This document shows, piece by piece, positions 16,583 through 26,550 of a stretch of DNA of 64,000 bases (positions within the stretch are counted from its first letter, which is position 1; each line of letters opens with the position of its first letter). Source of the stretch: Paenalcaligenes sp050487225 (GTDB taxonomy: Bacteria > Pseudomonadota > Gammaproteobacteria > Burkholderiales > Burkholderiaceae_B); NCBI RefSeq assembly GCF_050487225.1, contig NZ_JBKQGY010000005.1, forward strand, positions 28,991 to 92,990, read 5' to 3'. A program made the position numbers and the translations under genes. The notes under the pieces are model-generated. The model had not been told where the DNA came from. It saw only the letters and a list, made by a program, of their open reading frames with translations, and searched no databases.

Positions 16583-18439
16583 CTATTTATTTTCCACAAA
16601 GGTGTTCACAGACTGCTGAATGCCGGCGGCATCCAAGCCCAACTGCGCATGCAAGACTTTCTGATCACCATGGTCAATAAATACGTCAGGGTATCCCAAG
16701 TGCAACATAGGCCGTACCAAGCGCTGACTGGCGAAGAATTCACCTACAGCACTACCCGCACCACCCATGATGGCGGCATCTTCAACAGTGACAAAATGCG
16801 TGTGATCAGGCGCCAGTTGTAGCAACAAGGCCTCATCCAAGGGTTTCACAAAGCGCATATCCACTACCGTAGCATCACAGGCCTCGGCAGCTTGCATGGC
16901 TGCTGGCAACAACGTACCAAACACCAAAATAGCTGTATTTTTACCTTGTCGACGTACCACTGCCTTACCGATTTCTACGCCTTCCAAACTCTCACTAACT
17001 GCTGCCCCTACCCCCGTGCCACGAGGGTAGCGAACAGAAGATGGGCCTTCATGCAAATAGCAACTGTTTAACAGTAGACGGGTTTCATTCTCGTCGGAAG
17101 GTGTCGCAATCACCATGTTGGGCACACATCGCAAAAAGGCGATGTCGTAATTACCCGCATGGGTAGCGCCATCCGCCCCCACTAGGCCCGCACGGTCCAA
17201 AGCAAAGGTCACATCCAAGTCTTGCAACGCCACATCATGTATCAGTTGATCGTAGCCACGCTGCAAAAAGGTGGAATAAATCGCCACGACGGGCTTTTGC
17301 TTCTCACAGGCTATACCCGCAGCAAACGTCACAGCATGCTGCTCTGCAATACCCACATCAAAATAGCGCTCAGGAAAACGTGACTCAAACTCTACCATGC
17401 CGCTGCCCTCACGCATGGCCGGTGTAATACCGTACAAACGTTTATCGTGAGCGGCCATGTCACAGAGCCATTTACCAAATACTTGAGTGTACGTTGGCGA
17501 GCTAGGTGCTTTGCCTTGACGTATACCGACTTTTGGATCGAACTTACCTGGGCCGTGATACAGCACAGGGTCAGCTTCGGCCAACTTGTACCCCTGCCCT
17601 TTTCGAGTCACCACATGTAAGAACTGCAGACCACCGCGCTCTTGCAGGTTTTCTAGGGTAGGAATCAACGAATCCAGATCATGGCCATCTATAGGGCCAA
17701 TATAGTTAAACCCCAGCTCTTCAAACAGGGTAGCGGGCGCCAAGACGCTTTTCGCATGCCCTTCAAAGCGTCGCGCTAACTCTAGTACAGGCGGCACGTG
17801 TTGCAACACGGCTTTGCCCATATGTTTAGCTGCCGCATAAAAACGGCCAGACATCAAACGAGCAAAATAACGATTCAACGCCCCCACAGGTGGCGAAATC
17901 GACATATCGTTGTCATTCAATATCACCAGCACATTCACACCAGGCGTTACACCCGCGTTGTTCAATGCCTCGAACGCCATCCCTGCCGTCATCGCACCAT
18001 CACCAATCACCGCGATATGTTGACGCGAAATGCCTTGGTTACGAGATGCCACCGCCATGCCTAGCACAGCAGAAATAGACGTGGATGAGTGCGCCGTACC
18101 GAAATCGTCGTACTCAGATTCGCTACGCTTAGGAAAACCGGATATGCCATCCGCCTGACGCAGACCACTCATCTGCTCACGTCGGCCAGTCAGAATTTTG
18201 TGCGCATAAGACTGATGGCCCACATCCCACACAATGCGGTCATGTGGCGTATTGAATACATAGTGCAAGGCTACCGTCAGTTCTACGGTTCCTAAGTTGG
18301 ACGACAAGTGGCCGCCCGTGCGCGACACAGAGTGCAAGATAAACTGACGAAGCTCTGCCGTCAGCGTGTCCAGATCACCCCGGCTTAGAGCACGTAAATC
18401 CTTAGGGGACTGAATTTGTTCAAGTGAAACGGTAGTCAT
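16583..18439 (-). CDS. dxs: 1-Deoxy-D-xylulose-5-phosphate synthase
   Basis: A 618-residue thiamine-diphosphate enzyme. VWDVGHQSYAHKILTGR and the ThDP/Mg motif GDGAMTAGMAFEALNNAG (near residue 146) are followed by the transketolase pyrimidine-binding half with DVGIAEQHAVTFAAGIA. It joins pyruvate and glyceraldehyde-3-phosphate to DXP, feeding isoprenoids, PLP (pdxA in this window) and thiamine. It is third in xseB-ispA-dxs, 110 bases after ispA. Confidence 0.97.
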   Translation of the reverse strand: MTTVSLEQIQSPKDLRALSRGDLDTLTAELRQFILHSVSRTGGHLSSNLGTVELTVALHYVFNTPHDRIVWDVGHQSYAHKILTGRREQMSGLRQADGISGFPKRSESEYDDFGTAHSSTSISAVLGMAVASRNQGISRQHIAVIGDGAMTAGMAFEALNNAGVTPGVNVLVILNDNDMSISPPVGALNRYFARLMSGRFYAAAKHMGKAVLQHVPPVLELARRFEGHAKSVLAPATLFEELGFNYIGPIDGHDLDSLIPTLENLQERGGLQFLHVVTRKGQGYKLAEADPVLYHGPGKFDPKVGIRQGKAPSSPTYTQVFGKWLCDMAAHDKRLYGITPAMREGSGMVEFESRFPERYFDVGIAEQHAVTFAAGIACEKQKPVVAIYSTFLQRGYDQLIHDVALQDLDVTFALDRAGLVGADGATHAGNYDIAFLRCVPNMVIATPSDENETRLLLNSCYLHEGPSSVRYPRGTGVGAAVSESLEGVEIGKAVVRRQGKNTAILVFGTLLPAAMQAAEACDATVVDMRFVKPLDEALLLQLAPDHTHFVTVEDAAIMGGAGSAVGEFFASQRLVRPMLHLGYPDVFIDHGDQKVLHAQLGLDAAGIQQSVNTFVENK

Positions 18440-18549
18440 AAAAAAATACTGATCCAGTACGAAGACTTATGCAAGCCTTGATACAAATTGCAGGTAATTG
18501 ATCATTGTAGACGTAAATAGCGAGCAGCACAGCCGCCCGTTTTCAACAA

Positions 18550-19464
18550 TCAATACGCCCGCCCAACAATGTAATCTGCCATATAGCTCAGATATTGACC
18601 ACCATTACCTAGCGCTCTAATCGCCATACGTGATTGCTCGTGCAGGGAAGCCAAGAAGGCTTTGGCCTCTTCCAGCCCCATGATAGACACATAGGTAGGC
18701 TTATTATCTTCGGCGTCTTTACCCGCTGTTTTACCCAGCGTCTGAGTATCAGCAGTGACATCAAGGATGTCATCCATCACCTGAAAACCCAAGCCCATGG
18801 CACTACCGTAATCATTTAGCATCTGGCGTTGCGTAGAACTGGCCCCAGCGACAATACCACCCAATAAAATGCTGGTTTTCAGCATGGCGCCCGTTTTCAG
18901 CCTATGCATTTCTTGCAGTTGCTCTAACGTCAGCGCTACGCCTACGCTCTCACAGTCAATCGCTTGACCGCCAGCCATACCCAACGAACCAGCCGCTTTG
19001 GCCAACAGCGTTACGGCCTGCACGGTCAGTGCTGGCGCAACTGGCATGGATGCTAGCAACTCAAACGCCAGCGGTTGCAGTGCATCGCCCGCCAACATAG
19101 CGGTGGCCTCATCAAACTGCACGTGTACGGTAGGACGGCCACGGCGCAAGGTATCGTCATCCATGCAGGGCAAATCATCATGCACCAACGAGTATGCATG
19201 AATTAGCTCTACGGCTGCAGCTGCCAGATCTAAGGCTTTTTCTTGTGCAGCAGTGGGGGCTGCGCCTTGCAACACTGCCTCACCCGCCGCGTAGACCAAG
19301 GCAGCGCGTACACGCTTACCACCGCCTAAAACGGCATAACGCATAGCTTGATGCAAACGCTGAGGCTTTACGTCCTCGGCGGGCAACATGCTTGCCAGCA
19401 CTTGCTCCATATGCTGCACGCGCTCTTGCAACCACTCGTCACCTACACTTTTCTCTACACCCAT
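18550..19464 (-). CDS. ispA: Farnesyl diphosphate synthase (polyprenyl synthase family)
   Basis: A 304-residue short-chain trans-prenyl synthase. The first Asp-rich motif is HDDLPCMDDD (about residues 95-104), with GKRVRAAL before it. The second is MDDILDVTAD near residue 235. It makes farnesyl diphosphate, substrate of HpnD. Its ATG is one base after the xseB stop, so translation is coupled. Confidence 0.96.
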   Translation of the reverse strand: MGVEKSVGDEWLQERVQHMEQVLASMLPAEDVKPQRLHQAMRYAVLGGGKRVRAALVYAAGEAVLQGAAPTAAQEKALDLAAAAVELIHAYSLVHDDLPCMDDDTLRRGRPTVHVQFDEATAMLAGDALQPLAFELLASMPVAPALTVQAVTLLAKAAGSLGMAGGQAIDCESVGVALTLEQLQEMHRLKTGAMLKTSILLGGIVAGASSTQRQMLNDYGSAMGLGFQVMDDILDVTADTQTLGKTAGKDAEDNKPTYVSIMGLEEAKAFLASLHEQSRMAIRALGNGGQYLSYMADYIVGRAY

Positions 19465-19465
19465 A

Positions 19466-19723
19466 TCAATCCTCTATGCCGTTATCGCCAAGGGGTTTGA
19501 GCAGTTGTCCCTGCAGCACTTTTACCTGTTGTTCCGCTTTTTCTAAGCGCTGCTGACAAACCTTAGCCAACTCCACACCACGCTGATACGCGTTAATGGA
19601 TTGCTCTAGCGATAACGCGCCACTTTCCAAATGTTGAACCAACTGTTCCAACTCGGCTAATGCCCCTTCGTAATCTTCCGGTAGCGGTGCACCCGCAGCA
19701 TCTGTGTTTTGTGTATCACTCAT
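19466..19723 (-). CDS. xseB: Exodeoxyribonuclease VII small subunit
   Basis: An 85-residue XseB: DYEGALAELEQLVQHLESG, then LSLEQSINAYQRGVELAKVC and an amphipathic helix. The frame opens 24 codons further upstream, but ATG 19723 has an AAGGAA ribosome site and gives a normal-length protein. It partners XseA (not in the window) to degrade single-stranded DNA. xseB-ispA-dxs is the standard proteobacterial order. Confidence 0.94.
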   Translation of the reverse strand: MSDTQNTDAAGAPLPEDYEGALAELEQLVQHLESGALSLEQSINAYQRGVELAKVCQQRLEKAEQQVKVLQGQLLKPLGDNGIED

Positions 19724-19950
19724 CGCATTTTCCTTTGAGGCTTGACGGTCTGACCGCCCCAGCCAACCTGCCTTATTCATGGCAAACCTCGCCATTTTAA
19801 CGGCATATGCCTAAAGGGTAACTACTCTGCGCTAAATCTAGAGGGTTTTAGGGGTGTACCCTCATCTTTAACCTTCATTCTACGCACAGCACAGGCCACT
19901 TCCAGAGCAGTTACTAGCGCTAACACAGCACCACTGCCAGCCATAAAAAA

Positions 19951-19980
19951 AGCCTGAACTCCTACGAGATCAGGCTTTTT
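19951..19980 (-). terminator. Intrinsic terminator downstream of sseA
   Basis: AGCCTGA (19951-19957) pairs with TCAGGCT (19970-19976) over a 12-base loop. A-run and T-run tracts lie on both sides. It follows the sseA stop on the minus strand. The remaining bases 19796-19940 upstream of xseB must hold that operon's promoter, but no convincing elements were seen. Confidence 0.8.
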
Positions 19981-20001
19981 GGGGTGCTAACGCTTCTGCT
20001 C

Positions 20002-20856
20002 TTAGGCGTCACCTACCGCCACCGGTCTGGATGGATCACTAACCCACTCACTCCACGAACCTGGATACAGCTTAGAGCCGTTCATCCCTGCCAATTCCAT
20101 CGCAAACAGGTTATGACATGCCGTAATACCAGAACCACACTGATGCACCACTTGATCAGCAGGACGACCAGCCAACAACGAGGCGAACTCTGCACGCAAT
20201 GCCAATACAGGCTTAAAACGACCATCCGCTTGTAGGTTGGCACTGTTTGGCCTATTTATAGCGCCGGGAATATGGCCAGCCACCGGATCTATAGGCTCTA
20301 CCTCGCCCCTAAACCGTTCACCGGCACGTGCATCCACCACCACAAAATGCGGCTGCTCTATGTTGGTCAATATCTCTGCAGCTTGAACAGTAGGCATATC
20401 GGGATTAGCACTTTCTTCCCACTGACTCGGCTCAGCGCTAGCTTGCGATACGTCGGTCTCCACTTTACCGTTTTCGGCTACCCACGCTTGCCAACCACCA
20501 TCCAAAATGGCGACTTTTTCGTGCCCCAACCAGCGCAACATCCACCACAAGCGCGCCGCAAACATGCTATTACCTGCATCGTAGATCACGACCTGAGTCT
20601 GACTTTCTAAGCCTTGCTGACGCATCAAGTCGGCAAACTTGTCGCGCTCAGGTAACGGGTGTCTGCCATTTTTACCGGTAAGTTTGCCAACTAAGTCTGA
20701 GTCATTATCCAAAAATCTAGCACCCGGAATATGCCCTTGCAGATACGCACTACGCCCAGCCTGCGGATTCATCAAATCATGGCGTACATCAAATACTAAC
20801 CAATCAGAACGGTGCTCTTGCTCTAGCTCTGCTGCGCTAATCAAATAGGTATACAT
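20002..20856 (-). CDS. sseA: 3-Mercaptopyruvate sulfurtransferase
   Basis: About 284 residues with two rhodanese domains. The N-terminal one is inactive-like (VFDVRHDLMNPQAGR). The C-terminal one has the active loop CGSGITA near residue 236, the mercaptopyruvate-type loop as opposed to the CRKGVT loop of thiosulfate enzymes. The frame opens two codons earlier at GTG 20862, but GGAAGGAG lies at the correct distance from ATG 20856. It transfers sulfur from mercaptopyruvate to acceptors such as cyanide or thioredoxin. It follows the EamA transporter gene by 14 bases and is probably cotranscribed. Confidence 0.92.
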   Translation of the reverse strand: MYTYLISAAELEQEHRSDWLVFDVRHDLMNPQAGRSAYLQGHIPGARFLDNDSDLVGKLTGKNGRHPLPERDKFADLMRQQGLESQTQVVIYDAGNSMFAARLWWMLRWLGHEKVAILDGGWQAWVAENGKVETDVSQASAEPSQWEESANPDMPTVQAAEILTNIEQPHFVVVDARAGERFRGEVEPIDPVAGHIPGAINRPNSANLQADGRFKPVLALRAEFASLLAGRPADQVVHQCGSGITACHNLFAMELAGMNGSKLYPGSWSEWVSDPSRPVAVGDA

Positions 20857-20870
20857 AGCCACTCCTTCCC

Positions 20871-21752
20871 TTACTTACTTTTTGCTGCCGTCTCACCACG
20901 CAACAATTTGGATTCTGTGTAGGTACGCCACGATGACAACATCCCTGATGCAATCACCAACGCCATACCCAGCCATGCTAGCAGATCTGGTATATCGCTC
21001 CAGATCACAATACTGAGTAATGACGCAAAAATAATTGTGGAGTATTGCAGTGCTGCCGACAACAGCGGAGACCCCGCTCCAAAGGCTCGTGTCATCGCTA
21101 ACTGCCCGCCCAGGCCAGCCACCCCAACACACAAGAGCGCCAACCATCCTTGCCAAGGCAGTTCATGCCAACCATGTATGCCTAACCCGCCTATGCTGGA
21201 AACACAGACAAAGACCGAGAACCAAAAAACAGTGCGCCACTCCGATTCACCCATTTTGCCTAGCTGACGAATCTGCATCATCGCTACGGCAGAGCACGCG
21301 CCTGAGCTTAGGCCCACAGCCGCCGCAAACCACTGATCTTCACTGATACTGGGACGCAATACAGCAATCACACCAATAAAGCCCAGAAGCACAGCAAACA
21401 CCCGCACAAAATCGCGGCGCATACCGCCCAAGAACACCATCCAGATACCGATAAACAACGGCCCGGTATAGTTCAAACTAACGGCTGTGGATAAGCTTAG
21501 ATTGGTCAGCGCGAAGAAACCTGCCCACATGGAGGTCACGCCAAACAAATTACGGAGAATATGCGCTTTCCAGCTTACTGGTCGTAAGCTACGTTGACGC
21601 CACTGCGCCCACGCAAAAATACAGATTACAGACGGCAAGCCCCTAAACAACACAATTTGTGCCAGGCTTGCATCATATTCGGCAGAGATCTTGATACCTG
21701 CCCCCATGATGGCAAACATGAAACTGGCCACCAACATCCATAACGATTGCAT
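20871..21752 (-). CDS. DMT-superfamily transporter (EamA domain)
   Basis: A 293-residue inner-membrane protein with about ten hydrophobic segments in two EamA halves. The first half includes ALTNLSLSTAVSLNYTGPLF, and the second contains LAMTRAFGAGSPLLSAALQY. EamA carriers export amino acids and metabolites, but the substrate cannot be deduced here. Linkage to sseA hints at sulfur compounds but is weak evidence. Confidence 0.85.
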   Translation of the reverse strand: MQSLWMLVASFMFAIMGAGIKISAEYDASLAQIVLFRGLPSVICIFAWAQWRQRSLRPVSWKAHILRNLFGVTSMWAGFFALTNLSLSTAVSLNYTGPLFIGIWMVFLGGMRRDFVRVFAVLLGFIGVIAVLRPSISEDQWFAAAVGLSSGACSAVAMMQIRQLGKMGESEWRTVFWFSVFVCVSSIGGLGIHGWHELPWQGWLALLCVGVAGLGGQLAMTRAFGAGSPLLSAALQYSTIIFASLLSIVIWSDIPDLLAWLGMALVIASGMLSSWRTYTESKLLRGETAAKSK

Positions 21753-21946
21753 GCAGAAATCCGCTGGAAGGGAAAATAGTCAAAGATTAAAACTATACTC
21801 CCCCTGTCTTGCAATAGCAGTCTTCACCCGCATATAACACAGTAAACTACTAGGATGTGGTGTTACTCTCGCAAAATAACCACATCAAGACTTTCGCTGT
21901 GCTGCAGCAGTCTATCCATTTTTTCTGATCATCACGGTAATCAACC

Positions 21947-22822
21947 ATGACTCGTATTCTGCTTTTTCTAGCTACCAACTTGGCTGTTATGCTGGTTCTT
22001 AGCATCGCTATGAACGTACTAGGCATAGGCCGATTCCTGACCGCTGAAGGTCTAGACCCTACTGCCTTACTGGTGTTCTCTGCCATTATCGGTTTTACCG
22101 GAGCCATCATCTCGTTGCTTACCAGTAAATGGATGGCAAAGCGCAGCACGGGTGCACACGTGATTGATCCCCACGCACCACGTAATGCCCAAGAAGCCTG
22201 GTTGGTAGACACCGTCCACCAACTGGCTGATCGCGCCGGCATTGGTAGACCTGAAGTAGCCATCTACGATGGTGCTCCTAATGCCTTTGCTACGGGTGCC
22301 TTTAAAAATGACTCTTTGGTCGCTGTTTCTACAGGTCTGCTGCAAAGCATGAACGAAGAAGAGGTCATGGCGGTATTGGGCCACGAGGTGGCGCACATTG
22401 CCAATGGCGATATGGTGACACTGACCTTAATCCAAGGCGTAGTGAACACCTTTGTGATCTTCTTTGCTCGTTTAGTAGGCTACTTTGTAGACCGCGTCAT
22501 CATGAAAAACGAACGCGGCCTAGGCATGGGCTATTACGCTGCTTCTATAGTCTGTGAGATCATTTTCGGCATTTTGGCCTCTATCATTGTGGCCTGGTTC
22601 TCTAGACGCCGAGAGTACCGTGCCGACGCTGGCTCTGCTTCCTTGCTAGGTTCTCGCACCCCTATGATTCGCGCCTTGGCTCGCTTGGGGAACGTAGAGG
22701 CGGGTGAATTACCAAAAAGCTTTGAGGCTTCTGGTATTTCTGGCGGCGCAAGCATTGCGGCGTTGTTTGCCTCTCACCCACCTATTGAAGATCGTATCCG
22801 AGCACTGCAACAAGGCCAATAA
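21947..22822 (+). CDS. htpX: Membrane zinc metalloprotease HtpX
   Basis: A 291-residue M48B protease. Two N-terminal membrane segments (about residues 5-25 and 38-60) precede the zinc site HEVAH (146-150), with the third ligand Glu in RREYRADAGSAS near 224. Two more hydrophobic segments lie between. It degrades misfolded inner-membrane proteins with FtsH. It diverges from the EamA gene across 194 bases and is convergent with polA. Confidence 0.95.
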   Translation: MTRILLFLATNLAVMLVLSIAMNVLGIGRFLTAEGLDPTALLVFSAIIGFTGAIISLLTSKWMAKRSTGAHVIDPHAPRNAQEAWLVDTVHQLADRAGIGRPEVAIYDGAPNAFATGAFKNDSLVAVSTGLLQSMNEEEVMAVLGHEVAHIANGDMVTLTLIQGVVNTFVIFFARLVGYFVDRVIMKNERGLGMGYYAASIVCEIIFGILASIIVAWFSRRREYRADAGSASLLGSRTPMIRALARLGNVEAGELPKSFEASGISGGASIAALFASHPPIEDRIRALQQGQ

Positions 22823-22828
22823 TGCAGG

Positions 22829-22864
22829 TAGGGCTGCCACACTACAATGTGGCAACCCTATTTT
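22829..22864 (+). terminator. Terminator-like hairpin after htpX
   Basis: TAGGG-C-TGCCACA (22829-22841) pairs with TGTGGCA-A-CCCTA (22848-22860), with one internal mismatch, followed by TTTT. It starts six bases after the htpX stop. Confidence 0.7.
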
Positions 22865-22899
22865 CTACGCCCCACGCAGGCCTAAGCCTGAACAAAAAA

Positions 22900-22928
22900 C
22901 GCCCGATGACATCATCGGGCGTTTTTTT
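22900..22928. terminator. Bidirectional intrinsic terminator (htpX / polA)
   Basis: CGCCCGATG (22900-22908) pairs with CATCGGGCG (22913-22921) over ACAT, flanked by A6 and T7. It lies about 40 bases beyond the polA stop on the minus strand and also backs up the htpX hairpin. Confidence 0.92.
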
Positions 22929-22966
22929 ATGGCAAGTACTACGCCTATCACTACAGTCACACTCCC

Positions 22967-25729
22967 TTAGTGCGCTTGCCCCCAGTTATCACCCTCACCT
23001 ACTTCGGCTACTAGCGGTATATCTAGGGTCGCAATACCGCACATCAAGTCTGGCAATGCGGCCTTCAAACGCTCAACTTCGTCCAAAGGCACATCAAATA
23101 CCAACTCATCGTGTACCTGCATCACCATCAAGGTTTTAAGCTGCTCTTGATCTAACCAATTCTGTACCGCCACCATGGCTTTCTTGATCAAGTCTGCCGC
23201 TGTACCTTGCATAGGAGCATTAATAGCAGCGCGTAACGCACCTGCCATACGCGGACCTTTAGCTGTTTTCAGCTCAGGAAATGACAATCTGCGCCCAAAT
23301 ACCGTTTCTACATAGCCTTGCTCTTTAGCCTGCTCTTTGATGCTCTCCATGTACTGCGCCACACCGGGATAGCGGTTGAAGTAACGATCAATATAGGCTT
23401 TAGCCGCTGCTCGGGTAATACCCAAGTTGTTGGCCAAACCAAACTCACCCATGCCGTAAATCAAACCAAAGTTAATGGCTTTAGCGGCATAACGTTGGTC
23501 TGGTGTGACTTCTTCGGGTGTGACACTGAAAATCTCGGCGGCAGTTGCTCGGTGCACGTCACCACCGTCTATAAATACCTGTTGCAGGTTTTTATCGCCA
23601 GAAACGTGTGCCATGATACGCAGTTCAATCTGCGAATAGTCAGCCGACACCACCTTACCTAAGGACGAAATAAAGGCATCACGTACCTTACGCCCCTCGG
23701 CTGTGCGCACAGGGATATTTTGCAAGTTAGGGTCAGACGAAGCCAAGCGCCCTGTCACTACCGCTGCCTGCGCATAACGGGTGTGTACGCGATGCGTACG
23801 TGGGTTCACCATTTTGGGCAGCTTATCGGTATACGTAGACTTGAGTTTGGCAATGCCACGGTGCTCAAGCATCAGCTTAGGCAACGGGTAGTCATTGGCT
23901 AGCTCGGTTAGCACACCCTCGTCAGTAGACGGCGCACCGCTGGCTGTTTTCTTCACAACCGGTATACCCAGCTTGTCGAACAGAATCTCGCCCACTTGTT
24001 TAGGTGAGTTCATATTGAAAGGCTGACCAGCCAATTCGTACGCTTCTGCTTCCAGTTCTAACAAACGCTGACCTAATTCGTGGCTTTGTTTGTGTAGCAC
24101 ATCCGCGTTGATGGCTACGCCATTGGCTTCGATGGTAGTCAGTACGATGGACGTTGCCAGCTCTAACTGATAGGTATCTTCCAACCCCTTGTGTGCAGCA
24201 ATCAAGGGACGCATCACCTGATGCAAACGCAACGTGATATCCGCATCTTCACACGCATAAGCTGTGGCTACATCGAGAGCCACATCAGCAAACGCAATTT
24301 GCTTGGCTCCTTTACCGCAAATGCTTTCATAGGGCGTAGTTTGTACATTCAGCCAACGCTGTGCCACATCATCCATGTTGACACGCAAATGAGAATCCAG
24401 CACATAGGCCTGCAACATACTGTCTTCAGCGATACCGCGCAGGTTGATACCTGCGGTCGCCAACACATGCGCATCATACTTAGCATGATGCAAAATCTTG
24501 GCGTGCTTCTCAGACTCTAACCAGGGTTTCAACGCGCTCAGCACCACCTCAGGGCTAAGCTGCTCTATCACCTCGCAACCTTGATGCCCTACAGGGATAT
24601 AACACGCCTCACCGGGCTGTACCGATAGCGACAACCCTACCAATCTGGCCTGCATAGGATCCAACGATGTCGTTTCGGTATCCAATGCTGTCAGTTCAGC
24701 TTTTTCTATTTTGGCTACCCAGCGTTGCAACGCTGCTTCGTTTGTCACCGTTTCATACTGCACGGTTGCGGGCGCCTCAGGAAATACCAACTCGACTTGC
24801 TCGGTGGCAGGCACCTCAGTAGCCGCTTTGCGTGGCGCGACTCTGCCGTCTTGGGCGGGTATGCGTGTGGCGTCACCTGTTAGCTCACGCAACCACGTTC
24901 TGAAACCGTAATCTTCGTAAATATCCAACAACGTGTCTTTATCAAGCGGCAAGGGGCGCAACTGATCTAACGACGCATGCAACTCACCCAAATCGCAATC
25001 CAGCTTCACGGTGACCAGTTTGCGAGTCATGTCGAAGCTAGGAATAAAGTCGCGCAAGTTCTGTCCTGCTACACCTTTAATCTCGTCAGCATGTTGAATC
25101 AGCGTATCTAAGGTTTGATATTCATTTAACCACTTCGCTGCCGTCTTAGGACCGACTTTAGGTACACCCGGAATGTTATCTGCGGTGTCACCAATCAACA
25201 TCAAATAATCGATAATTTGCTCAGGCCGTACACCATAGCGATCAATCACTCCTTGTATGTCCTGACGCTCATTATTCATGGTGTTAATGAGCTCAACATG
25301 AGGATTCACCAACTGCGCCAAGTCTTTGTCGCCTGTGGAAATAACGCTATGAATACCTTGTGCAGATGCTTGCACCGACAGTGTGCCAATGATATCGTCT
25401 GCCTCTACGCCCGGCACGCAAATAACTGGCCAGCCCAATGCGCGCACGGCACGGTGAATGGGCTCAATTTGCTGCGCCAGATCTGTTGGCATGGATGGTC
25501 GGTTAGCTTTATAGTCGCTAAATAGATCATCCCTAAAGGTTTTACCTTTAGCATCAAACACGCAGGCCATATAATCTGGCTCATAGTCCTGCAAAATTTT
25601 ACGCATCATCGCGATGACGCCGTAGAGAGCACCAGTTGGCTCACCTCGAGCGTTACGCAGATCCGGCATGGCATGGAATGCCCTGTACAGATAGCTGGAT
25701 CCATCAACTAATAATAAGGTTTGTTTCAT
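22967..25729 (-). CDS. polA: DNA polymerase I
   Basis: About 920 residues with all three PolA domains. The 5'-3' exonuclease begins LLLVDGSSYLYRAFHAMPDL with GVEADDIIGTL and GDTADNIPGVPKVGPKTAA. The proofreading domain near residue 335 has LTALDTETTSLDP, so its acidic residues are kept. The polymerase has SADYSQIELRIMAH, RYAAKAINFGLIYGMGEFGL and MQVHDELVFD. The start is ATG 25729; a GTG three codons upstream (25738) is an alternative inside the divergent LOG gene. No Shine-Dalgarno precedes either. The ATG shares CATG with the LOG gene's start. Confidence 0.96.
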   Translation of the reverse strand: MKQTLLLVDGSSYLYRAFHAMPDLRNARGEPTGALYGVIAMMRKILQDYEPDYMACVFDAKGKTFRDDLFSDYKANRPSMPTDLAQQIEPIHRAVRALGWPVICVPGVEADDIIGTLSVQASAQGIHSVISTGDKDLAQLVNPHVELINTMNNERQDIQGVIDRYGVRPEQIIDYLMLIGDTADNIPGVPKVGPKTAAKWLNEYQTLDTLIQHADEIKGVAGQNLRDFIPSFDMTRKLVTVKLDCDLGELHASLDQLRPLPLDKDTLLDIYEDYGFRTWLRELTGDATRIPAQDGRVAPRKAATEVPATEQVELVFPEAPATVQYETVTNEAALQRWVAKIEKAELTALDTETTSLDPMQARLVGLSLSVQPGEACYIPVGHQGCEVIEQLSPEVVLSALKPWLESEKHAKILHHAKYDAHVLATAGINLRGIAEDSMLQAYVLDSHLRVNMDDVAQRWLNVQTTPYESICGKGAKQIAFADVALDVATAYACEDADITLRLHQVMRPLIAAHKGLEDTYQLELATSIVLTTIEANGVAINADVLHKQSHELGQRLLELEAEAYELAGQPFNMNSPKQVGEILFDKLGIPVVKKTASGAPSTDEGVLTELANDYPLPKLMLEHRGIAKLKSTYTDKLPKMVNPRTHRVHTRYAQAAVVTGRLASSDPNLQNIPVRTAEGRKVRDAFISSLGKVVSADYSQIELRIMAHVSGDKNLQQVFIDGGDVHRATAAEIFSVTPEEVTPDQRYAAKAINFGLIYGMGEFGLANNLGITRAAAKAYIDRYFNRYPGVAQYMESIKEQAKEQGYVETVFGRRLSFPELKTAKGPRMAGALRAAINAPMQGTAADLIKKAMVAVQNWLDQEQLKTLMVMQVHDELVFDVPLDEVERLKAALPDLMCGIATLDIPLVAEVGEGDNWGQAH

Positions 25730-26408
25730 GTCTGACACTAAAAATGTTCATTTACCCGCCACAGAGCAGATTCCCGTTATATCAGCAGAACTAAAAAACG
25801 CCGCAGAAACACTACAGGAAGTAGGCTTTGGGATCAGTGTATTCGGTAGTGCTCGCATCCCTTCCGACAATAAATATTATGAAATGGCATGTGAGCTTGG
25901 CAAGCGCTTAGCTGAAGCCGGTCTAATGCTGATCGCTGGTGGTGGCCCAGGTATTATGGAAGCCGCCAATAAAGGCGCCTATGAAGCAGGCGGTCGCAGC
26001 GTTGGTCTTAACATACGCCTACCACGTGAGACCAGCAATAATCCTTACCAAACACACAGTCTGCAATTCGAATACTTTGTATCTAGAAAAGCGACATTCT
26101 TCATGCACAGCTCCGCCTATATTGCGTTGCCAGGTGGTTTTGGCACCTTGGATGAGTTGTTTGAAGTTATTACGCTAGTACAAACACGTAAACTGCCCGC
26201 AGCACCCATTGTACTCGTAGGTACCGCGTTCTGGAGTGGCCTACTTGATTGGGTACGTGAACACCTGTTGGGCAACAAGCTAATCTCCCCCGGCGACCTA
26301 GACTTGATCACGCTGACAGACGACTTAGATGAAGTGATGCAAGTGGTTAACGCCTGCTGCTCACAGTTTGCGATTGAGCCTACTTGCGAGCCTACACTGC
26401 CTCACTAA
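25728..26408 (+). CDS. LOG family protein (TIGR00730)
   Basis: A 226-residue Rossmann-like protein with the LOG signature PGGFGTLDELFE near residue 135, GGGPGIMEAANKGA near 72 and FEYFVSRKATFFMHS. Members include cytokinin riboside-5'-monophosphate phosphoribohydrolases (LOG) and nucleotide 5'-monophosphate nucleosidases such as PpnN. The exact substrate here is unknown. An AAGG ribosome site lies at 25716-25719, inside the opposing polA coding sequence. The start overlaps the polA start. Confidence 0.88.
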   Translation: MSDTKNVHLPATEQIPVISAELKNAAETLQEVGFGISVFGSARIPSDNKYYEMACELGKRLAEAGLMLIAGGGPGIMEAANKGAYEAGGRSVGLNIRLPRETSNNPYQTHSLQFEYFVSRKATFFMHSSAYIALPGGFGTLDELFEVITLVQTRKLPAAPIVLVGTAFWSGLLDWVREHLLGNKLISPGDLDLITLTDDLDEVMQVVNACCSQFAIEPTCEPTLPH

Positions 26409-26472
26409 AGTGCAGCACCAATTTCTGCCAACCGGTTCTATAACCTCTTGTAAAATACAGGGTTTATACGTG

Positions 26473-26500
26473 TTGGCAGACATAGCCTTACCGCTATGAT
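26473..26500 (+). promoter_or_regulatory. Sigma-70-type promoter of the hisJQMP-like operon
   Basis: TTGGCA (26473-26478), a 16-base spacer and TATGAT (26495-26500) lie 50 bases before the TTG start at 26551. This is the same hexamer pair and spacing as the promoter at 8669-8696. Confidence 0.65.
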
Positions 26501-26550
26501 TTCTACTACATCCTAAGACTATTACTGCTTATTCCCACAAGGAGAGCATC

